A DNA stretch of 64,000 bases from contig CAMQVH010000014.1 of NCBI GenBank assembly GCA_947038155.1, positions 1 through 64,000 of the forward strand. Direction: 5' to 3'. Positions 7,394 to 17,652 of this stretch are shown piece by piece. Position 1 is the first letter of the stretch, and each line of letters starts with the position of its first letter. Made by a program: the position numbers and the translations under genes. Below the pieces are notes generated by a model. That model was given only the letters and a program-made list of their open reading frames with translations, was not told where the DNA came from and did no database searches. This DNA comes from an uncultured Bacteroides sp. (GTDB taxonomy: Bacteria; Bacteroidota; Bacteroidia; Bacteroidales; Bacteroidaceae).

Positions 7394-9796
7394 ATGATGA
7401 TAAAACACTATTTAAAAATTGCTTTTCGTAACTTTCTGAAATATAAGACACAAAATTTTATATCCATTATAGGACTGGCAGTCGGATTGCTATGCTTTAG
7501 CATTTGCTTCTATTGTAGCCGATACATGCAGAGTATGGACCAATGTTTTGATAATTATCATCGTTTGGTCGATATACGTCTGTCTGGTGATGGAGAACCG
7601 TACGCAGGTACTCCCGCCGTATTAACAGAGAACTTAATAAAAGAGCACGGACAGCTTGTGGAGGGCTATTCAAGAGTATCATATATTCGGGACCGTCCTT
7701 TTAATGTATATTTAAATGATGAAAAGAAACTACCTTATACTTTTGATTGCATAGAGGTTGATTCACTTTTTGATCGTTTGTTCACTCCGGATATTGTAGC
7801 CGGTTCATGGACAACGGCGGCCCATACTTTTAATGCCATAGTATTGACGGAAAGTACAGCACGTAAAGTTTTTCCTTATCTTCAGGATGCAATTGGCAAA
7901 CGTATGGTGATAACTAGCAGATTATATACTTCTCCCGAAACAACTCCTCAGGATGGAGGGATTACTTATACCATACAGGCTGTGATTAAAGATATTCCTA
8001 CCAATGTCAGCATGAGTTTCATGCGAAAGATTGATGCTTTGGTTTTGAATGACAGTGAAGGATTATTTAGAATGAAGGGTAACAATGATCAAACAGGAAC
8101 TTATACCTATGGCTTGTTGTGGAAAGGACAAACTGCGAAAGATTTAGAGAATCAATATAAAAAAGTCAAATTTACTCATCGGATGTTTGGTCAGGATTGC
8201 GATGTACTTGTTTCTCCTATTGGCAAAGAGACTGATAGTTCTAAAATTGCTATGATTTTTAGTTTGACGACTAGTATTGTCGGCATTCTTATTTTGTTGG
8301 TATCATTACTTAACTTTTTTCATTTTCAGATTGGGAGCATGATAAATAGACAGCGCGAGTTTAGTATTCGAAAGGTATTGGGTAATGGCACAATTCAACT
8401 ATCCATGATGCTTTTTACTCAATTATTTCTTGTTATCATTCTGGCTTCAATATTTATGTTTGGTTTTATAGAAGTTTTAGCTTCCGGAATGCAGATTTCA
8501 TTTTTTGATTTAACGATGTCTGTCGAAAGAGATAGTTTGATGAACCAAGCCGGAGAATATATTTTATTGCTTCTTTTAGTCACTTTATGTATTTGTTTTT
8601 TGGTTTCTTACTACATTCGCAAAGTAAGTGTACAGACTAGTATCCGCAGTCATCATATAAGAGGGAAAAACCGTTTTCGTAACATTATGTTAGGTATACA
8701 GTTCTTTATTTGCTGGCTCTTTGTATCTATGACTGTTGCGCTCTATCTTCAGACAGAAAAAACGACTTCTACCTTATTCAATACACTGACTAAAACGGAA
8801 AAAAGTGAAATTCTGAGTATTGAGCTCGATTATGCTTTTATGAAGAATGAGGAAAAGTTAGCCCTTGTTGACCGTATCCGTCAGCATTCCGGTATAAAAG
8901 ACATCTTGCTTGCTGATATTGGATATTTAAAAGGAGTATCAGGTACAGGCATGCAAATTGAAAAAGATAATCCGGATAAATATATGGAAGCGAATGTTAT
9001 GAATGTAAGTCCTAATTTTATATCTTTCATGCAGATACCTTTGTTGGCCGGACGGAATATGGAAAGTGATAGTGATATGTTTGTAGATGATGTATTCAGA
9101 GATAAAAATGGAAAAGATATATTGGGAATGTCTCTTTATAATTATCAAAATGGATATACAGTCTGTGGTGTACTTTCTTCTTTCAATCCTTCAGTTTATA
9201 GTCGTGGGGCAGAACAGCCTGGATATGTGTTTTTACCCTCTGAATTTGATTATTATGTTGGTCATTGCTATATAAAGTGCTATTCAGGAAAAGAGGAAGA
9301 AGTTACTCAATGGGTTTATCAAATCTTGCGAGATGTGCTGCCGGAAAGTATTGATCCTGAAGTATCCACTTTCCTGGAAGACATCAATGAGGAACAAGCA
9401 TTAGAAACCAAGCTCAAAGATATTATCTTGTTTTTCTCTGTAGTAAGCTTGATTATAACCTTGCTGGGAGTATATGTAGCTATAACTCTTGATACCGAGC
9501 GCAGACAGAAGGAGGTAGCGATTCGTAAAGTGAATGGGGCTGGGATGAAACAGATCATTATGTTATTTGCCCGATTATACATGTTGCTTTTAATAATAAC
9601 TGCTATATTAGCATTCCCTGTCATATGTATTATTCTTCAGATGTGGAAGGAAATGTATCAGGTATTTTTCAGTTATGGAATCCTATATTGGAGTGGTATA
9701 TTTGCAGGAGTAACTTTATTGACTGCAATAACAGTTCTCTTCCGGATATTGAAGATTGCCCGTCTTAATCCGGCAGAAGTAATTAAAAACGAATAA
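7394..9796 (+). CDS. MacB/FtsX-type ABC permease 1
   Basis: An 800-residue inner membrane protein starting MMIKHYLKIAFRNFLKYKTQ. It has a first membrane helix near residues 20-40, a large periplasmic MacB-type domain, three helices around 285-400, a second periplasmic domain and three more helices near 675-790. Each FtsX half ends its first helix with the signature seen in this family (EFSIRKVLGNG and EVAIRKVNGAG), and the C-terminus is the shared ARLNPAEVIKNE. It belongs to the mechanotransmission-type exporters, which take substrates from the periplasm or membrane rather than the cytoplasm. The ATPase gene follows after 27 bp. Confidence 0.9.
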   Translation: MMIKHYLKIAFRNFLKYKTQNFISIIGLAVGLLCFSICFYCSRYMQSMDQCFDNYHRLVDIRLSGDGEPYAGTPAVLTENLIKEHGQLVEGYSRVSYIRDRPFNVYLNDEKKLPYTFDCIEVDSLFDRLFTPDIVAGSWTTAAHTFNAIVLTESTARKVFPYLQDAIGKRMVITSRLYTSPETTPQDGGITYTIQAVIKDIPTNVSMSFMRKIDALVLNDSEGLFRMKGNNDQTGTYTYGLLWKGQTAKDLENQYKKVKFTHRMFGQDCDVLVSPIGKETDSSKIAMIFSLTTSIVGILILLVSLLNFFHFQIGSMINRQREFSIRKVLGNGTIQLSMMLFTQLFLVIILASIFMFGFIEVLASGMQISFFDLTMSVERDSLMNQAGEYILLLLLVTLCICFLVSYYIRKVSVQTSIRSHHIRGKNRFRNIMLGIQFFICWLFVSMTVALYLQTEKTTSTLFNTLTKTEKSEILSIELDYAFMKNEEKLALVDRIRQHSGIKDILLADIGYLKGVSGTGMQIEKDNPDKYMEANVMNVSPNFISFMQIPLLAGRNMESDSDMFVDDVFRDKNGKDILGMSLYNYQNGYTVCGVLSSFNPSVYSRGAEQPGYVFLPSEFDYYVGHCYIKCYSGKEEEVTQWVYQILRDVLPESIDPEVSTFLEDINEEQALETKLKDIILFFSVVSLIITLLGVYVAITLDTERRQKEVAIRKVNGAGMKQIIMLFARLYMLLLIITAILAFPVICIILQMWKEMYQVFFSYGILYWSGIFAGVTLLTAITVLFRILKIARLNPAEVIKNE

Positions 9797-9823
9797 ACAC
9801 AATAACTTTTAAATATTACAATT

Positions 9824-10498
9824 ATGATCAAGACAATTAATTTGCAGAAGATTTTCAAGACCGAAGAAGTAGAAACTTGGGCGTTGAATAACGTAAGTAT
9901 CGAAGTGAAACAAGGAGAGTTCGTTGCCATTATGGGACCTTCCGGTTGTGGAAAGTCAACATTGCTCAACATTCTTGGTTTATTGGACAATCCGACAGGA
10001 GGGGAGTATTACCTCAATGGAACAGAAGTTTCCAAGTACACAGAGTCACAGCGTACCAGCCTTCGTAAAGGAGTGATCGGTTTCGTCTTTCAGAGTTTCA
10101 ATCTGATAGATGAATTGAATGTCTATGAAAACATTGAATTGCCTCTGCTCTATATGGGTATCTCAGCTTCCGAACGCAAAAAAAGGGTGGAGACTGCTAT
10201 GGAACGAATGGCTATCACACATCGCAGCAAACACTTCCCGCAACAACTTTCCGGAGGTCAGCAGCAGCGTGTTGCTATTGCCCGTGCAGTAGTTGCCAAT
10301 CCTAAGCTGATCCTGGCCGATGAGCCTACCGGTAATCTGGATTCAAAGAACGGTAAAGAAGTGATGGGGCTATTGAGTGAACTAAATAAGGAAGGAACCA
10401 CTATTGTGATGGTAACACACTCACAGCACGATGCCGGTTATGCCGACCGTATCATTAATTTGTTCGACGGACAGGTAGTAACGGAAGTCAGTATGTAA
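9824..10498 (+). CDS. ABC transporter ATPase, LolD/MacB type
   Basis: A 224-residue stand-alone ATPase. Walker A is GPSGCGKST (38-46), the Q-loop is FVFQSFNLID, the signature is LSGGQQQR, and Walker B is LILADEPTGNLDS. The switch histidine is in MVTHSQ. This subgroup powers FtsX-type permeases such as LolCE and MacB. It is the only ATPase in the operon, so it probably serves all five permeases. Confidence 0.95.
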   Translation: MIKTINLQKIFKTEEVETWALNNVSIEVKQGEFVAIMGPSGCGKSTLLNILGLLDNPTGGEYYLNGTEVSKYTESQRTSLRKGVIGFVFQSFNLIDELNVYENIELPLLYMGISASERKKRVETAMERMAITHRSKHFPQQLSGGQQQRVAIARAVVANPKLILADEPTGNLDSKNGKEVMGLLSELNKEGTTIVMVTHSQHDAGYADRIINLFDGQVVTEVSM

Positions 10499-10515
10499 TA
10501 TATTCATAAAGTACC

Positions 10516-12861
10516 ATGATTAAACACTATTTGAAAGTAGCCTTTCGCAATTTGGTAAAGTACAAGACACAGAGCCTTGTCAGTATCATTGGCCTAGCTG
10601 TTGGTTTCACTTGTTTTGCGCTGTCTGTCTTATGGATTCGTTATGAAATGACTTATGATACTTTCCATAACGGGGCCGACCGTATCTATATGGTACGTGC
10701 GCATTATACTGATTCCCCCAGTAGTACATCCAATGTTACTCCTTACCCTTTGGCGAACTATTTGCAGGAGAAAATGCCGGAGATAGAAGCTACTGCTTCC
10801 ACTTCCATATATCGGGATATGAAATTCCGTCTGGGAGATAATGAATAGGAAGTAGTAATGGCTACAGCAGATTCTGTTTTCATGAACTTTTTCAATATAC
10901 GGCTGCTGAAAGGAACAGTCAACTTCCTGAAAGAAAATGATCCGGAAATCGCCATTACGGAAGAGTTTGCTCGAAAGCTTTTCGGCAGTGAAGAGGATGC
11001 TTTGGGGAAAGAAGTAGAACTGAGCGGGCGTCCCCGTAAGATAGGCGCCATTGTGAGCGGATGGTCCCGTCATTCCAATATACCGTATAGTGTATTGAGT
11101 TCGGCAAGGCGCTATCCACGTTGGAGTAGTAAGGGAGAACAACTGTTTATCCGTGTTCGCGCAGGAGTGGATAGGGATACTTTTCAAAAGAAGATGGAAG
11201 ACATTGATATTTTGGATATTCCCAAAGAGAGCGAACTTGTGAAGCTTCTGATCACGCCCATTTCGGCTTTGCGTTATTCGGATTATGTTTCTAAAGTAGA
11301 TGTAGTCATCTCCTTCAGTTATATTTTCTATTTCTCTTTAGCAGGCGGATTGGTCATTATTTGTTCCTTATTCAATTACCTGACGCTTTATATCAGCCGG
11401 CTTTGTATGCGTAGTCGTGAAATGGCGCTTCGTAAAGTAAATGGTGCAAGTAATACATCTTTGTCGGTTCAGTTTGCCATTGAACTGTTATTGATTCTAT
11501 GTATCGCCCTGCTATGCGGATTGTTGATGATAGAGGTGAGCATGTCCGGCTTCCTGAACTTCACACAGATAAAGACAGGTTCATATTATGGAGAGATCAT
11601 TGCATATCTTTTGATTGTAATCATTCTGTCTTTTCTGTTAGCACAGATGCCGTTATCTTATTTTCGCCGTCGGACATTGCAGGAAGCGATAAAAGGAAAA
11701 GTGGTAACTACCAGACCTTATCTGTTTCGTAAGATAGGAATTATCATGCAGTTAGTTGTCAGTCTTGCTTTTATCTTCTGTGCGATTGTTATGATGAAGC
11801 AGCTCTATTTTCTGAAAAATACGGATTTAGGAATGGAACGTCATAATGTCGGTAATGTAGCCTTATGGAATGGAGATATCAAGCAATGGTCGGGGAAGAT
11901 AGCTGCTTTACCCATGGTGACAGAGACTTTGCCCCCTTCGTATTTCCCGATTATTCCTACAGGGCCGATGATGTATGCCGAAATAAACAACTGGGATGAT
12001 TCGCCGAAAGCGGTTGAAGAACCTTTAACTGTTGGTATGATGCCTGCTAAAGAAGAATTCTTTGAATTCTATAAATTGAATTTATTGGAAGGCGAGTTTA
12101 TATCGGACAAGAATCAAGAAAATGAAGTAGTGATAGATGAAAATACATGTCGTAAATTTGGATGGAAACGGGCTTTGGGCAAAAGTTTCTATCATGAATA
12201 TAATGGTCAGCGTAGCTTATATAAGGTTGTCGGAGTAGTCAGGAACTTTAGCTATCGTTCTCCTACGAGTGAACCGGGACTGATTGCTTTTCAGCATCCT
12301 AAAGCGCAAGATTATCTGTTGAATCGTGCCAGCATTCTGTTTAAATTTAGAGAGGGCACTTGGAATGAATGTCGTGCGACTATAGAGAAACTATACAGAG
12401 AGGAATTTCCAAATGCTTATATGCGATTGTTCAATGAAGAAGAGGAATATAACAAGTACCTCCGTTCCGAAGATGCACTGATGAAATTATTGAGTTTTGT
12501 ATCATTGGTTTGCGTCATTATTTCTGTATTCGGAGTTTTCTCATTGGTAACGCTGTCTTGTGAACAGCGTCAGAAAGAGATTGCTATACGTAAGGTGAAC
12601 GGAGCGCAAATCCATCATATCCTGCAAATGTTCTTCCGGGAATATTTATTGTTATTGATCATAGCTGCTGTTATTGCATTCCCCGCAGGATATGTTGTAA
12701 TGAGGAGATGGATCGATAGCTACGTGAGACAAACATCGATAGATAGCTGGGTAAATATAAGCATCTTTGTTGTGATAGCTATTATTCTTTTGCTTAGCAT
12801 CATTTGGAGAGTATGGAAAGCTGCCCGGCAGAATCCGGCAGAAATTATCAAGAGTGAATAA
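10516..12861 (+). pseudogene. MacB/FtsX-type ABC permease 2, interrupted by an in-frame TAG
   Basis: The reading frame from 10516 to 12861 encodes a complete 781-residue paralogue of permease 3, except for a TAG at 10846-10848 (codon 111). There is no frameshift. The residues on both sides align with permease 3, where the same position is Tyr in KDTEYKM, so a Tyr codon (TAT or TAC) became TAG. The N-terminal piece keeps the first membrane helix and the start of the periplasmic domain. An ATG at 10858, preceded by AGGAAG, could restart translation and give a 667-residue protein lacking the first helix. All other motifs (MALRKVNGAS, EIAIRKVNGAQ, ARQNPAEIIKSE) are intact, so the mutation is recent or a sequencing error. 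Confidence 0.85.
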
Positions 12862-12876
12862 CGTAAACACAATATC

Positions 12877-15195
12877 ATGATATATCATTATTTAAAAATA
12901 GCTTTTCGCAATCTGATCAAGTACAAGACGCAGAGTATTGTAAGTATAGTCGGCTTGGCAATCGGTTTCATCTGTTTTGCATTGTCTGCCTTATGGATAC
13001 GTTATGAAATGACATACGATACGTTTCATGAAGGGGCGGAACGCATCTACTTGGCAGGTAACAAGTTTGAATTGCAGGGGGACGGATTCTCTTATTTTTC
13101 TCCTAATTTATTGGCTGATTATATAAAAACAAATTGTCCGGAAGTAGAGAAGGTATGTCATATCCGTTATGATTCGAGCAGAAAACCGATGAAATATAAA
13201 GATACAGAATACAAGATGTTACAGATGGAAATTGATTCCACTTTTATTTCTATGTTCAATATTAGTGTGTTAGATGGAAAAAGTCGTTTAATATTAGATA
13301 AAAATGAAATAGCCATTACAGAGGAGATAGCAAAACAGATTTTTGGAAAAGAAAATCCGATAGGTAAACAATTACTCTTTCCGCAGAGTAATAATTCTGA
13401 AAAAACTATCGTGGCGATTGTAAAGTCATGGAAAGGGCATTCTTTACTTTCTTTTGATATTTTATTGTCCTATGAACCTGATGATCTCAATTGGAATAGA
13501 TCAGAATGCCAAACTTTTTTACGTGTCTATCCTGATAGTGATATAAAAGTACTGGAACAGAGACTGACAAACTACGAGATAGAACAAGATTCACATAAAT
13601 GGTTAAGATCAACGCCAATTGCTTTATTGTCAACATTGAGAAGTACTCACCCAAGGAAGGATGTAAATGTCAAGTTGAATCATGTTCGTCTTTTTGCCTG
13701 TATGGGTGCTTTGGTTATTATTTGTGGATTGTGCAACTATTTAACGATGCTTGTTACTCGTATCCGAATGCGTAAACGTGAATTGGCATTACGAAAAGTA
13801 AATGGAGCTTCTAATGCGAATTTGCTATCGTTACTACTTTCGGAACTGGCCTTGATACTTGTTCTTTCTGCAGGGATAGGTGCTATGTTAATGGAGTTGA
13901 TTCTGCCTGTTTTTAAATATTTATCTCAAATAAATGAGAATACTTCGTTTTTTTATAGCGAAGTACTGATTTATATCTTGTCTTTAGTTGTAATCACCGT
14001 AGGCATTGCTGCTGTGCTTATACACTATATCAATAAGCAGACTTTACTTGAAAATATCAGGCAAAAGTCAAATCTTCATCTTTCTGGTTGGCTTTATAAA
14101 AGCAGTATTCTGTTGCAACTCTTTGTTAGTATTGGCTTTATTTTCTGTACTTTTGTTATGATGAAGCAATTAAACTTTCTACAGAATTCAAGAGAACTGG
14201 GGCTTGAACGTCATAATGTAGGAGTGATTGCCCATGCTTTAGGCTGTGAGAGTGCCGCGGTAAAACAGATAGTAGATCAGATACCTGATATCACAGAACA
14301 TTTGGAGGGATTCTATACCCCGATTCCAAAAATGTTATATTCTACTTTTAAAGTGTGTGATTGGGAAGGGAAGTCAGATGAGGAGCAAAGTTTCAATATG
14401 GAAGATGAAACTATAAATCAGGATTTTGTCGATTTTTTCCATATCGAGATTTTAGAAGGTAGCATACCGGATGAGAAAGATGAAAAAGGAACAGTTGTCA
14501 TTAATGAGGCTGCTGTAAAGGCTTTTGGATGGAACGAACCGATAGGAAAAAAGTTTAATAAGGAATATAAAGTAAAAGGTGTTATCAAAGATATATATTA
14601 TAATGCTCCCATACATCCGGTGGCTCCCGCTATGTTTTCTTTGCAAAAAGGTCGTGAAAATGGACATATTATTTTTAAAGTAAAGGAAGGCACATGGAAT
14701 AAAGTATCACAGAAATTGTATGAGGAGGTGAATAAGGTTAATCCTAATGCGATAGTAGATTTGGTAAATATGGGAGATACCTACAATGAATACATGAAGT
14801 CAGAAAACACATTAAGCAAGTTATTGAGTGTTGTTTCTCTTATCTGTATAGTGATTGCCGTATTTGGTATATTCTCCTTAGTGACTTTATCATGCGAACA
14901 TCGTCGAAAGGAGATTGCCATTCGGAAAGTAAACGGTGCAAGTGTTAAAGTTATTTTGAACTTATTCTTTAAAGAGTATTTGATTTTACTTGTCATAGCG
15001 TCATTCATGGCCTTTCCATTAAGTTACCTTATCATGAAACACTGGCTCGAAGGATATGTAAAGCAGACGCCGATAAATCTTTGGATATATGGAAGCATAT
15101 TTGCAGGTATGTTACTTATAATATTCCTTAGCATCATCTGGAGAGTATGGAAAGCTGCCCGACAGAATCCGGCGGAAGTAATCAAAAGTGAATAA
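12877..15195 (+). CDS. MacB/FtsX-type ABC permease 3
   Basis: A 772-residue permease, the closest paralogue of permease 2 in this window; they share long N-terminal identity (IAFRNLIKYKTQS, then ALWIRYEMTYDTFH). Its two FtsX halves carry ELALRKVNGASNANL and EIAIRKVNGASVKVI, and it ends RQNPAEVIKSE. The gene starts 15 bp after permease 2, which implies a recent tandem duplication. Several stretches are more AT-rich than in its neighbours. Confidence 0.9.
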   Translation: MIYHYLKIAFRNLIKYKTQSIVSIVGLAIGFICFALSALWIRYEMTYDTFHEGAERIYLAGNKFELQGDGFSYFSPNLLADYIKTNCPEVEKVCHIRYDSSRKPMKYKDTEYKMLQMEIDSTFISMFNISVLDGKSRLILDKNEIAITEEIAKQIFGKENPIGKQLLFPQSNNSEKTIVAIVKSWKGHSLLSFDILLSYEPDDLNWNRSECQTFLRVYPDSDIKVLEQRLTNYEIEQDSHKWLRSTPIALLSTLRSTHPRKDVNVKLNHVRLFACMGALVIICGLCNYLTMLVTRIRMRKRELALRKVNGASNANLLSLLLSELALILVLSAGIGAMLMELILPVFKYLSQINENTSFFYSEVLIYILSLVVITVGIAAVLIHYINKQTLLENIRQKSNLHLSGWLYKSSILLQLFVSIGFIFCTFVMMKQLNFLQNSRELGLERHNVGVIAHALGCESAAVKQIVDQIPDITEHLEGFYTPIPKMLYSTFKVCDWEGKSDEEQSFNMEDETINQDFVDFFHIEILEGSIPDEKDEKGTVVINEAAVKAFGWNEPIGKKFNKEYKVKGVIKDIYYNAPIHPVAPAMFSLQKGRENGHIIFKVKEGTWNKVSQKLYEEVNKVNPNAIVDLVNMGDTYNEYMKSENTLSKLLSVVSLICIVIAVFGIFSLVTLSCEHRRKEIAIRKVNGASVKVILNLFFKEYLILLVIASFMAFPLSYLIMKHWLEGYVKQTPINLWIYGSIFAGMLLIIFLSIIWRVWKAARQNPAEVIKSE

Positions 15196-15216
15196 CATCC
15201 TTATTATAAAAGCAAT

Positions 15217-17625
15217 ATGAAGAACCAATTATCTGCTATCAGGACTTTATCCCGTTTCAGAACATACACGATGATCAATATTATCGGGCTTGCAGTCAGT
15301 GTGGCTGCAACGCTGATAATTGTACGCTATATCCATCAGGAGATAACAGTTGACCATTTCTGTAAGGACCTGGACCGATTGTATTTGCTGACTATTCAAA
15401 AGAGTAATGGCAGCATTTCGATCGCAGATAATACAGACAGGAATAATGATCCTAATTTTATAGACCCTTTAAAGAATCCGGAAGTAGAAGCATATTCTTA
15501 TAGTGTTTCTTTTGACGATGATTATATTGTAGTCGATAATCACCGTTACCGGGCCAATGTTTTGGTAACTGATAGCTTGCTTTTGCAGTTGATGGACTAT
15601 CCGATAGTTTCGGGAATTAAAACTATTCAGAAACCGGATAATGCAATTATTACCCGGAAATATGCCCGGCATATTTTTGGTGACGAAGATCCGATAGGGA
15701 AACAATTAACTTCATCATCAGGTTCTGTACTTACCATTCGTGGCATTGTGGATGAACCGAGTACCAAGGCATCTTTGCAATTCGACCTGATAGCTTCGGT
15801 GAATCAGGGGAAATATGCAGACTGGAGTCGGGTGGGATTCTGCATGGTCCGGCTGGCAAACGGAACAGATCTGAAAAAGTATAATGAAAAGATTTCCAAG
15901 CCACAGTCATTAATATGTTACAGTCATTCCCCTATACAGTATGGGCTTACTCCCTTGAAAGGATTGTATTTCAATAAGATTGTCGAACCTTCGGGAACTT
16001 CTTTTTTGCGAGGGAATATCAACCATGTGATGATTTTGACTGTAGTGGCTTGTATGCTGTTGTTGGTAGGAGTCTTTAATTTTATCAATATCTACACGGT
16101 TATCGTTCTAAAGCGGGCACGTGAGTTTGGTGTAAAAAAAGTATATGGTGCAAGCGGCTTTCAGATATTTACCCAGATTTATGCAGAGAATATATATATG
16201 GTGGCAGTCGCCTTGCTTATTATCTGGATGCTGATCGAAACTTCAGCCGGGATATTCGCTTCGGTATATACAATTCCTGTAAAACCGGATATCGCTTTTG
16301 ATCTGTCGCTGTCTCTCATTTTATTGTTCGTATTGCCGTTGGTGACGTCTGTCTTTCCTTTCTTACGTTACAACTATTCTTCTCCGATCACCTCTTTGCG
16401 TTCTGTAAATGCCGGAGGAAATTCAATTGTTTCCCGTGCTGTATTCTTATTTATTCAATATGTCATTACGTTCAGTCTGATAGTAGTCGCACTGTTTTTT
16501 GTTCGCCAGTTGTACACAATGCTGAATGCGGATTTAGGATATCAGGCAAAGAATATCATTTCATGCCAGTTCCTGTCATTCGAGACACAAAACAGAAGAT
16601 ATGCAAATGATGAAGAATGGCAGAAAGAACGTGACTTGGAGCGGCATAAAATACAAGTTATCAAACAAAAGATGGATGCATGCCCTTTATTCATTTCATG
16701 GGGATATGGTGAAGCCCCTATCAATCTGGAACCATACGTCAATGTGGAGAGTAACGGAGAGAAACATAAAATGGCTATCATGTATGTTAATAATAATTAT
16801 ATGGATATGTTTGGCCTGAAGTTGAAAGAAGGAAGAACGTGGAATGATAAAGACCAGTTTGCCCAATATAAAATGATGATAAATGAAACAGCCAGAAAGC
16901 TCTTCCGGATAAAAGATATTAATGAAGCTTCACTGCAAACTGAGTCCCGTCTATGGTGGAGTGTGGGGACAGATGAAAGTAAAAATCCTGCTTATCAGGT
17001 AGTAGGTGTGATAGAAGACTTCCGGACCGGACACTTATCTATGGGGGATGCACCACTGGCTATTCTGTATGATGAAGGAGAAAACCCTACCGAACCTTTA
17101 ATGGCTAAAATAGCCGAAGGTAAACGCAAGGAAGCCATTCAATTCTTGAAGGAACTACACAACGAAGTAATGGGTGAGGGGGAGTTCAATTATTCCTTTG
17201 TCGAAGATGAAGTTGAAAAGCTGTACGATGATGACAAGAGAACGACCCGCATCTACGTCACCTTTGCCGGATTGGCTATCTGCGTTTCCTGCCTCGGATT
17301 GTTCGGATTGTCATTGTATGACATTCGTCAGCGCTATAGAGAAATTGCATTGCGTAAAGTGAACGGAGCTACGGGCAAACAGATCACTTTGTTATTGGTC
17401 AGGAAGTATCTATCTATTTTGGGAGCCGCCTTTGTTGTCGCTATTCCTTTGGTTTATTATATTATTAATGACTATACCAAAGACTTTGCGGTGAAAGCTC
17501 CGATAGGAGCAGGGGTTTTTGTGACAGGCTTCATCCTTAGCTTGCTTATCTCACTGGGTACATTACTCTGGCAGGTACGCAAAGCTGTCCGCATCAATCC
17601 GGCATTGATCATGAAGAACGAATAA
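15217..17625 (+). CDS. MacB/FtsX-type ABC permease 4
   Basis: An 802-residue permease with the same double-FtsX layout but a more diverged N-terminus (MKNQLSAIRTLSRFRTYTM). FtsX signatures are EFGVKKVYGASG and EIALRKVNGATG, and it ends RINPALIMKNE. The second periplasmic domain has a charged Arg/Lys/Glu insertion (about residues 455-485) not obvious in permeases 1-3. The spacing of 21 bp to permease 3 supports co-transcription. Confidence 0.9.
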   Translation: MKNQLSAIRTLSRFRTYTMINIIGLAVSVAATLIIVRYIHQEITVDHFCKDLDRLYLLTIQKSNGSISIADNTDRNNDPNFIDPLKNPEVEAYSYSVSFDDDYIVVDNHRYRANVLVTDSLLLQLMDYPIVSGIKTIQKPDNAIITRKYARHIFGDEDPIGKQLTSSSGSVLTIRGIVDEPSTKASLQFDLIASVNQGKYADWSRVGFCMVRLANGTDLKKYNEKISKPQSLICYSHSPIQYGLTPLKGLYFNKIVEPSGTSFLRGNINHVMILTVVACMLLLVGVFNFINIYTVIVLKRAREFGVKKVYGASGFQIFTQIYAENIYMVAVALLIIWMLIETSAGIFASVYTIPVKPDIAFDLSLSLILLFVLPLVTSVFPFLRYNYSSPITSLRSVNAGGNSIVSRAVFLFIQYVITFSLIVVALFFVRQLYTMLNADLGYQAKNIISCQFLSFETQNRRYANDEEWQKERDLERHKIQVIKQKMDACPLFISWGYGEAPINLEPYVNVESNGEKHKMAIMYVNNNYMDMFGLKLKEGRTWNDKDQFAQYKMMINETARKLFRIKDINEASLQTESRLWWSVGTDESKNPAYQVVGVIEDFRTGHLSMGDAPLAILYDEGENPTEPLMAKIAEGKRKEAIQFLKELHNEVMGEGEFNYSFVEDEVEKLYDDDKRTTRIYVTFAGLAICVSCLGLFGLSLYDIRQRYREIALRKVNGATGKQITLLLVRKYLSILGAAFVVAIPLVYYIINDYTKDFAVKAPIGAGVFVTGFILSLLISLGTLLWQVRKAVRINPALIMKNE

Positions 17626-17652
17626 GATTAAAAACGACTAAGATTACAACGA

